From contig NZ_JHXU01000006.1 of the NCBI RefSeq assembly GCF_000687815.1, forward strand, positions 1 through 41,954: a stretch of 41,954 bases of DNA. The letters are read 5' to 3'. Positions 33,423-41,954 of the stretch are shown piece after piece. Numbering within the stretch: position 1 is the stretch's first letter; each line of letters begins with the position of its first letter. The DNA comes from Mycoplasma elephantis ATCC 51980. Lineage in GTDB: Bacteria > Bacillota_I > Bacilli_A > Mycoplasmatales > Metamycoplasmataceae. Position numbers and translations under genes: made by a program. The notes under the pieces are model-generated. The model searched no databases. It had not been told where the DNA came from and worked only from the letters and a program-made list of their open reading frames with translations.

Positions 33423-33562
33423 TGTGAGAAATTATAGAATGATTATTTAATATAATACGAGCAATTTTTTTATTTTATTGAAAAGTCCTTAAAACAATAC
33501 TAATTTTTCTTTTTCCTATTGCGGCGCCATTTCTATTAATTCTTCTACTTTGTTCTTGTTAA
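33422..33562 (+). CDS. 46-aa hydrophobic peptide coupled to the Lon-like gene
   Basis: The ATG shares one base with the Lon-like stop (TAATG, 33420-33424). Three internal TGA codons read as Trp, hiding it from a standard-code scan. It starts MWEIIEWLFNIIRAIFLFYW, an amphipathic, Trp-rich helix, followed by a membrane helix (ILIFLFPIAAPFLLILLL) and a CSC end. A terminator begins 12 bases after its stop. Position and coupling suggest a membrane partner or adaptor for the protease. No family recognised. Confidence 0.65.
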
Positions 33563-33573
33563 CTCATAAAACG

Positions 33574-33603
33574 AAAAAATAAATGGGTTTCCATTTATTT
33601 TTT
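33574..33603. terminator. Bidirectional terminator between the Lon-like operon and rsmG
   Basis: Stem AAAAAATAAATGG with CCATTTATTTTTT, loop GTTT; T runs on both strands. Confidence 0.88.
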
Positions 33604-33606
33604 TTC

Positions 33607-34269
33607 TTAATATTTTAAAATATTATTTCATGTTAGTGGAAAGTTTGTTGGTGTCTTATTTTTTTTATTATATGAAACTATTTTTAAATCTTTTAATGTG
33701 TCACACATATTTATAATTTTGAGATCTAAATTTAATTGTTCCACAACTTTCTTGGCTTCGCCGATTTCTAATTGAATATTTTTGCCTTTGATAAAGCCAA
33801 ATAAAGCATTATTTGTTCCTAAATGATATGTACTCAAGATTAAGTTTTTTAATGAAGTTACAGCTCTAGCTGTAATTACACTAAAAATATGTTTGCTCTT
33901 AAAATTTTCTGCTCTAAAAGGAAATACTTCAATATTTAAATCCAATTCTTTAGCAATAATTTTTAAGAAATTAACTCTTTTTAACATTGGTTCTAAAATT
34001 GTTAATTTTAAATTAGAGTTACAAATTAAAAAAGGTATACACGGGAATCCGGCCCCGCTACCAACATCAACTCAATTATCATTATTATTAATTTTAAGTT
34101 TTTCTAAAAATTTAATAGATTCATATATTACGTCTTTTCAAAGTATATCTTTTTCAAATCCGGTTAAATTCATTGTTAAGTTATATTTTTCTATTAATGA
34201 AACGTATTTTTTAAGCTTTAGAAAATAATTTGGGTAATTATTTTCTACAAGCTTTTCAAAGTTTACCAA
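33607..34269 (-). CDS. rsmG: 16S rRNA (guanine527-N7)-methyltransferase RsmG
   Basis: 220 aa. The SAM-binding core reads NWVDVGSGAGFPCIPFLI, followed by LTILEPMLKRVNFLKIIAKE and the family segment SVITARAVTSLKNLI. Methylates G527 of 16S rRNA. No ATG fits the conserved N-terminus (YVSLIEKYNLTMNLTGF); the upstream limit is a TAA at 34281, and a TTG at 34269 with AAGGGAAG about six bases upstream is the best start. That places the start inside prs, a 32-base overlap, so the two genes are coupled. The C-terminal end passes one TGA-encoded Trp before TAA. Confidence 0.92.
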
Positions 34270-35227
34270 TTTCTTCCCTTAGGTTAGCATACACCTTACT
34301 TACACTACTATTTGTAGAATTTGCCTTTATAACATCAGATATAAATTGATCTAAGCTAACAATTTCAAGTTTTTTGAATTTATTTTTTAATTCTTCTTTA
34401 TCTAATGAATCTGTTATTATAACTTTATCTACATAATCTGCATCCTCAAAAATTTCAAAACCTCTTGAGAAAATACCGTGAGTAGCGGCGATAATTACCT
34501 TTTTTGCACCACTTTCTTTTACAAGTTTTGCAGCTTTTAAAATTGTGCCACCTGTATCTATAATATCATCAATAATAACGACAGTATTTTTATTAATTGC
34601 ACCAATCAAACCCATTGTTTCTGTTTTGTTTGGGCCTGTGCGACGTTTATCAATAATAGATATTTCTATATTATGTGATAATTGATCGGCTAAAAGTCTT
34701 GCCCTAACTGTGCCACCATGATCAGGAGAAACAACACAAACATCATGATCTTCTTCTAAAATTTTTTTTGCAAGAACAAATTGTGCCCTTAAATCATCAA
34801 CAGGTATGTCGAAGAACCCTTGAATTGATGGGTTATGTAAGTCAATTGTTATTATTTTGGTTGCTCCTGCTACTTCTAATAAATTAGCAACAAGTTTTGC
34901 CCCAATTGGTTGACGACCAGAATCTTTTCTATCTTGCCTTGCATATCCATAGTATGTTAAAACAATATTTATTGATTTTGCACTTGCTCTTTTTAATGAA
35001 TCAATAAAAATTAATAATTCCATCATGTTATTATTTACTGGTGTTCCAGTATTTGCAATAACAAATACATCTCTATTTCTAACCGTATCTTCTGAACCTA
35101 GCATGGTTTCACCATCGGCAAACACTACTTTATTAATTTTAGATTGTGTTATTCCTAATTTTTTTGATATTTTTATACCCAACTTTTCTGAATTATCTAA
35201 ACAGAAAAGCATAATATTGTTTTTCAT
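34238..35227 (-). CDS. prs: Ribose-phosphate pyrophosphokinase
   Basis: 329 aa. Family motifs: FADGETMLG near the start, the flexible-loop region YYGYARQDRKDSGRQPI, metal-binding IDLHNPSIQGFF, VSPDHGGTVRARLLA, and the PRPP-binding loop VVIIDDIIDTGGT. Makes PRPP from ribose 5-phosphate and ATP for nucleotide salvage and synthesis. Under code 4 the frame continues past the TGA at GKL into WKACRK and stops at TAA (34238-34240). A TATAAT at 35253-35258 gives a short leader with a G-rich ribosome site. Confidence 0.97.
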
Positions 35228-35252
35228 TTAACCCCCAAACCTTTATATTTTA

Positions 35253-35258
35253 ATTATA
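35253..35258 (-). promoter_or_regulatory. -10 box of prs-rsmG
   Basis: TATAAT on the minus strand, 25 bases before the prs ATG; the GGTTTGGGGG stretch between supplies the ribosome site. Confidence 0.55.
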
Positions 35259-35301
35259 GTAAATTAAATATTAATATTTATATAATATTATTAATAATTA
35301 A

Positions 35302-35307
35302 TATACT
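35302..35307 (+). promoter_or_regulatory. -10 box of the trigger-factor gene
   Basis: TATACT followed by AAATAAGGGGTTTT and the ATG at 35322; AAGGGG is the ribosome site. Divergent from the prs promoter. Confidence 0.5.
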
Positions 35308-35321
35308 AAATAAGGGGTTTT

Positions 35322-36578
35322 ATGATTGTATCAGATTCTAATAATATATATAATGTAACAATTTATGGCGATGAACTTAATGAGTTAATATTAAGTCTTG
35401 AATCAGAATTTTCTAATAAGTGGAATACTACCGAATCAAATAAAACGCGCTGATATTTATATGAAAAATATGCAAATGATATGGCAAAAAAGGTTCGTCA
35501 AGAAAAAGAAGGAATTGCCATTGTTCAATTTTTGGATACATCTTTTAACTATAAATATAAAAATAATTCAATTGAACTTTCAATAGAGTATGGTGAATAT
35601 AAGCTCTCAGAAAAAAGTTTAATAATTAGATTAAAAAACAATTTAATTAAACTACCTACAATTAATGAAAATATTGTTGATAATGTTTTAGAAAATATGG
35701 AATATGAAAAAGCAGAATACATTGAAATTCAAGATAAAATTACTGAAAAACATGCAATTTTAGCGGATATTAGTATTTTCAAAAACAATGAAATAATGGA
35801 AGAATTATCAATGCAAAATAAGCGACTTGTTTTATCAAAAATTGATGATGAATTTGGTCTTTTAAATAATATTTTAGGCATGGTTGAAGGTGAGGAGAAA
35901 ACATTTGATTTAAAACCTAAAAATGAAATGTTTAAAAAAATTGAATTAAAGTGCAAAATAAAAATTCATAAAATATATGAAATAAAAAAACACTTAATAA
36001 GTGATGATGATATAAAAAATATGAAAATAAAGGATGTCACAAATTTAAGAGAACTAAAATCATTTATATTACTACAAAAAAAATTAGAAGTTATGGAAAA
36101 ATTTATGACATCTTATCTTAAAAAAATAAGTCCTGAAATAATTGAAACATCAAAAATTGATGTGCCATTAAATTTTATTAATGCATTTTATTTTGCTAAT
36201 ATGTTTAAGGAACAAAATCAAATAAAATTAGAATTTGGATGTTTTGAAAAATATCTTGAAGTTTCAAAAATAACAGAAGAAAACTTTAAAAAAAGAATAT
36301 GAGAAAAAAGTACGTTTGATGCATTTTATGAAATTTTGAAATTTGAAGTTCATAACAAATATATTTTTAAAAGAGATAAAAAATTATTTAGCAATTTTGA
36401 AGATATTGTTCTAAAATCCCATAATAAAGTTGATTACGATATACGTGATGATATTTCTTATAAAGACAAAATTGAGAACTCATTTTTAATTTTAGAAACA
36501 TTTTTATGCATTATTTCTTTGGTAAACAATGATTTTTTTAAAAAATATTTTCAAGACAAAAAGTTTCCTTATATATAA
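35322..36578 (+). CDS. tig: Trigger factor-like chaperone, divergent
   Basis: 418 aa; typical trigger factors are ~430-480. The domain order fits: an N-terminal ribosome-binding domain ending in a helix with KLPTINENIVDNVLENMEYE, then a PPIase-like section with ITEKHAILADISIFK, FGLLNNILGMVEGEEKTFDL and LKCKIKIHKIYEIKK, then a helical C-domain starting LISDDDIKNMKIKDVTNLRE. It would bind nascent chains at the ribosome exit. Identity is low: the GFRxGKxP ribosome-contact motif is not recognisable, and several PPIase active-site positions seem lost. Trigger factor is the best match by architecture. Followed after 39 bases by lemA. Confidence 0.72.
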
Positions 36579-36617
36579 TTAATATGTTAAAAATCTAGTT
36601 ATAGTTAGGAGTAAAAA

Positions 36618-37247
36618 ATGGCTAATTTATACAGCAAAAACCCAGAAGAAAAAGAAAATAAAATTGTGGTTGACACAGAAAGCAAGCAAGCTACTACAAG
36701 TGGTGTTGGTATGTTTTTCTGATATATATCATTTTTATTAATAATACCTATTATTATTCATGTAAAAATGAAGAATGATTTAATGCGTAAGCAAACAAAA
36801 ATTAATGAATTAAGTGGTCAAATTGATACGCAATTAGTTAGAAGAAGGGATGTTTTGGTTAAATTGTTTGAAGCAACCAAAGGTTATGTAAAACATGAAC
36901 AACAAACACTCGAACAAGTTACAAAAATGCGTAATTTTCCAATAATAAATGATCGTGAAAAAGCAACTGAATTAGAAAATTCTGTATTTGGTCGCTTATT
37001 TGCAGTTAGTGAAAATTATCCAGATTTAAAAGCTGATAAACATTTTGCTATGTTAATGGACGAAATAACAAACAGCGAAAATCAAATAGCGGCAGTGAGA
37101 AGATTCTATAATGCCGAAGTTAATAATTTTAACCAATCATTATTTACATGACCTTCAAATGTTATTGCAAGTTCAATGGGTCTTTCAACAATAAGTGTTT
37201 TTGCAGCAACAGCAGAACAAAAAAGAGATGTTGAAATTAAATTTTAA
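36618..37247 (+). CDS. lemA: LemA family membrane protein
   Basis: 209 aa. A polar N-terminal stretch, one membrane helix (MFFWYISFLLIIPIIIHVKM, ~31-52), then the LemA helical bundle: INELSGQIDTQLVRRRDVLV, LFEATKGYVKHEQQTLEQVT, FAVSENYPDLKADKHFAMLM and the closing segment ITNSENQIAAVRRFYNAEVN. The C-terminus keeps FTWPSNVIASSMGL. The family is membrane-anchored; its function is unknown. AGGAGT lies seven bases before the ATG. Terminator follows. Confidence 0.93.
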
Positions 37248-37253
37248 TATAAT

Positions 37254-37282
37254 AAAAAAAATCAACCATTAGGTTGATTTTT

Positions 37283-37284
<2 letters not shown>
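37254..37284. terminator. Bidirectional terminator between lemA and dnaK
   Basis: Stem AAAAAATCAACC with GGTTGATTTTTT, loop ATTA; the dnaK stop (37283-37285) overlaps its right edge. Confidence 0.9.
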
Positions 37285-39164
<1,880 letters not shown>

Positions 39165-39178
39165 AAAATATATTTTTA

Positions 39179-39203
39179 TAAAAAAACACACATAGTGTGT
39201 TCT
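39179..39203 (-). terminator. Terminator of grpE
   Basis: On the minus strand AACACAC and GTGTGTT pair around a 3-base loop, followed by a T run. It begins five bases after the grpE stop and separates grpE from dnaK. Confidence 0.8.
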
Positions 39204-39207
39204 TATT

Positions 39208-41954
39208 TTATTTCTTTTTTGAAATAGCAACTTTAGCAGGAATAATAACTCTATCATGTAACATATAACCTGGAGTAATAACTTTTGTTATTTTATTTTC
39301 ATTTTTACCTTGTTCTATTTCGACAACCATTGATGTTTCTGGATCAAAATCATCACCAACTTTAACATCTATTTCTTTAACTCCGCCATGTTTAAAACCA
39401 TCAATCATTTGGTTTTTAACCATATCAAAACCTTTAGCGAAGTTTTTAACTACACCATTTTCATGATTTAAACCAGATTGCAATGCGAGGTTAAAGTTAA
39501 TGAATAATGGTAGCATTTTTTCAAAAAACGATTGATTTCCAAATTTTTTGACATTTGCCATTTCAGATGATAAAAGCTCTTCTTGAGTTTGACGAATTTT
39601 TCTAAATTCTTCATCGTTTTTATCTTGTAATTCTCTTGCTTTTTCAACAATTTGTTGATCTTTTTGTATTAATTGTTGATTAAGTTCTTGTATTTGCATA
39701 TTTAAGGCATTAATTGTAGCCTCAGAATTTGCGTTTGCTCCTTGATTAACTGGATTTTGAATAGATGAATTCAACTGCACTTGTAAGTCAGCGACTTGCT
39801 TTTTAGTATTATTTATTTCATTTCTATAAGATTCATTTTGTGTTTCAAAAATAGAGTTTGATTTAAATAATTCTTCATTTTTTTCTTGTAATTCTTTAAT
39901 AAGTTCATTATTTTCGGTTGCTTTTGCTTTAAGATTTTGGAATTGTTTTTCCATATCAGTATTTACAAAATCATTTGGAGTATCATTATTTTCTTGATTA
40001 GGTTGTATTGTTTGAGATTTATAACTATTTAATTCATCAAGTGTTTCATTTAGTTCATCTCTAACAACATTCATATCTGATTTTAATTGAAGCTTATCTT
40101 TTACAAGTTCCGTGTTTTCTGCCTTTATTTTATTTATAAGGACTATATTATCTTCTATTTGATTGTTTAAGTTTTGGAAATTAAGTTTTATATTTGTATT
40201 TTCAATATTTAATTTATCATTTATATCGCTCAAATTTTCAATTTTCTTTTCTAAATCATTTTTGATAACGTTATTTAAATTATTTATCTCGGCTTCATAT
40301 TTACTTATATCAATTTTCAAATTAGTATTTTCTTGACTTAAATTTAAATTAACATTTCGTTCTTCTATTAATTGTTTTTTTGATAGCGTTAATTCATTAT
40401 CTAATTTAACTTGTACTTGTAGTGCTTCATTTATTTTATTATTTAGATCATTGGTTTGTTTTTCAAGTTGATTTTTAGATGATGTTTTTAAATTTTCGAA
40501 TTGGATAGTTAATTCTTCATTTAATTTTTCTAATGATTGTTTTTCTATATTAATATCACTAATTTCTTCATTTAGTGATTCTAATTTTGATTCATTTTCT
40601 TCTAATTTATATTCTAATTTAGCAATTTGTTCTTTGTGTAAATTAATTTGATTATTTGCATCATCAATATCTTTTTTATATTTTTTATTTAATATATCAA
40701 TTTTATTTTTACTATTAATAGTTAATTCATTATTTTGTTTTGTTAAATTATCTAAGTTATTTTTTGTGTTTCTTAATTCATTTTCTAATTTGATGTTTAC
40801 AGATTTTAATTCATTATTTTCATTTTCGGATATTTCATATTCGCGTCTTAAATTACTGTCATTTTTCCTTAAAATTTGAACATCTATAAGTAAATCTTTA
40901 ATACGTGATTTTAATTGCTTTTCATTATTATTCCCGCTAAATTCTTTTTCAATATTCATCGAGGTTTGTCTAGCATCTTTAAGTGTTTTATTTTCAGATG
41001 AAACAATATTAAAATCTGTTTGAGTCTTTCTTAAGTCTTTAACAAGTTGTGTGTTATCAACTTTTACTTTTTCTAATTCATGTTCTGTTGCTGTATTTTT
41101 TACCTTAATTAAATTTAAATCAGATGTCAAGGTTTTAACTTTATTTATTAATTCTGTATTTTTAGATTCTATTTCTTCAATTTTTCTTTTAGATTCCAAC
41201 TCCTGTACATTAAATTTTACTTTTTCAACACTTAATGCACCTGCTATTTTCTTTTCTTTTAAGTATTTTTCTTGAGTTTCTTGGGCAATTTTTTTATATT
41301 TATCACCGTCTTGTTGTAGTTTTGAAATAGATTTTTCTAATGAGATTTGATTATTTTTTAATGATAAAATTTCTTTTTTAGAATTTTCGGTTAACTCTAA
41401 AATTCTTTTTTCATATTCATTTTTTTGAGCAACTTCTTTGTTTATTAAACTCTCTTTTTCTTTTTCAAGTTTAGAAATAATATTATTTGTTTTATTTGCT
41501 ATTACTTCACGTTCATTATTTAGTTCTTTAGATATTTTTTGGTTGCTTTTTTCTAAGTTTTGTATATCTTTTTTAAGGCTTGCTAACTCTTTTTTATTAT
41601 TATCTGTTAATGTTTTTATTTCTTTTTCATGAACTTTAGAAAGTTCTTTATTCTTTGTGCTTAAATCATTATTATTTGTTTCTAATTCAAATATTTTTTT
41701 ATTTGTTTTATCAATAATTTCTTGTTTTTCAGTTGCTCATTGAGTATTTATTGTTTGATTTTGTTTAATTAAATCAGAATTTTCTTTTCTTAAGGTGTCA
41801 ATTTCTCTCTTGAATATTAGTTTTGTTTCTTTGCTTTGCTTTTCAAAATTTTTTTGATTTTCTTTTTCTTTTTTAATTAATTCACTATTTTCTGTTTTAA
41901 ATTTAGAAATTAACTCGCTCGAATTTTCGAGAGAATCTTTTGTTTTTTCAAACT
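39208..41954 (-). CDS. grpE: GrpE with a giant N-terminal coiled coil, C-terminal part (runs off the window)
   Basis: 915 codons are in the window and the frame is still open at the edge. The last ~130 residues are a normal GrpE domain: a helix with EELLSSEMANVKKF, FFEKMLPLFINFNLAL, NFAKGFDMVKNQMIDGFKHG, then the beta part VKVGDDFDPETSMVVEIEQG and ITPGYMLHDRVIIPAKVAI. GrpE releases ADP from DnaK. The remaining ~780 visible residues are almost unbroken coiled coil rich in Glu, Lys, Asn and Leu, without membrane segments. Normal GrpE is ~180-220 aa, with a helical dimer stalk; here the stalk is at least four times the whole usual protein. Very few Trp (one TGA seen at 41737-41739). Ends in its own terminator before dnaK. 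Confidence 0.92.

Overview
The window reads as chromosome from a mollicute of the mycoplasma type. It is very AT-rich, and UGA must be read as Trp: nearly every conserved protein is cut by in-frame TGA under the standard code and becomes full length under genetic code 4. The gene content (fakA-plsX-rnc-smc, ftsY-ylxM-rbfA, tpiA, prs, dnaK/grpE, lemA, large surface proteins) fits a host-associated Mycoplasma sensu lato. I cannot name the species.

Layout. 1-536 (-): 5' part of a heptad-repeat coiled-coil protein. 879-10138 (+): a 2,793-aa FtsX-type permease coupled by TAATG to its ATPase. 10166-11050 (+): promoter, purine riboswitch (guanine-type core), intrinsic terminator, then a choline-kinase-like phosphotransferase. 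11047-12678 (-): ftsY-ylxM-rbfA. 12875-13591 (+): tpiA. 13626-20189 (-): asp23-like, fakA, plsX, rnc, smc, each overlapping the next. 20489-28973 (+): lineage-specific membrane proteins, including a ~2,060-codon surface protein with 206-aa repeats and an in-frame TAG. 29041-30237 (-): tRNA-Gln, tRNA-Tyr and a DHH phosphoesterase. 30301-33562 (+): tRNA-Gly, a 0.7-kb gap, an unusual Lon-like protease and a coupled 46-aa membrane peptide. 33607-35227 (-): prs-rsmG. 35322-37247 (+): trigger factor and lemA. 37283-41954 (-): dnaK with a CIRCE element, and the C-terminal 915 codons of a giant coiled-coil GrpE that runs off the window.

How the genes fit together. The asp23-fakA-plsX block supplies acyl-phosphate for phospholipid synthesis and is co-transcribed with rnc and smc. 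ftsY and ylxM belong to SRP-dependent membrane targeting. dnaK, grpE, trigger factor and the Lon-like protein are protein quality control; only dnaK shows a visible HrcA/CIRCE site. The permease, the repeat protein and its neighbours look like envelope proteins, and three of their coding stretches carry G7 tracts, which are conspicuous at this base composition.

Most notable: the riboswitch beside a kinase gene, the giant GrpE, the Lon-like protein with a replaced N-terminus and an altered Walker B plus its 46-aa partner, and the interrupted repeat protein.
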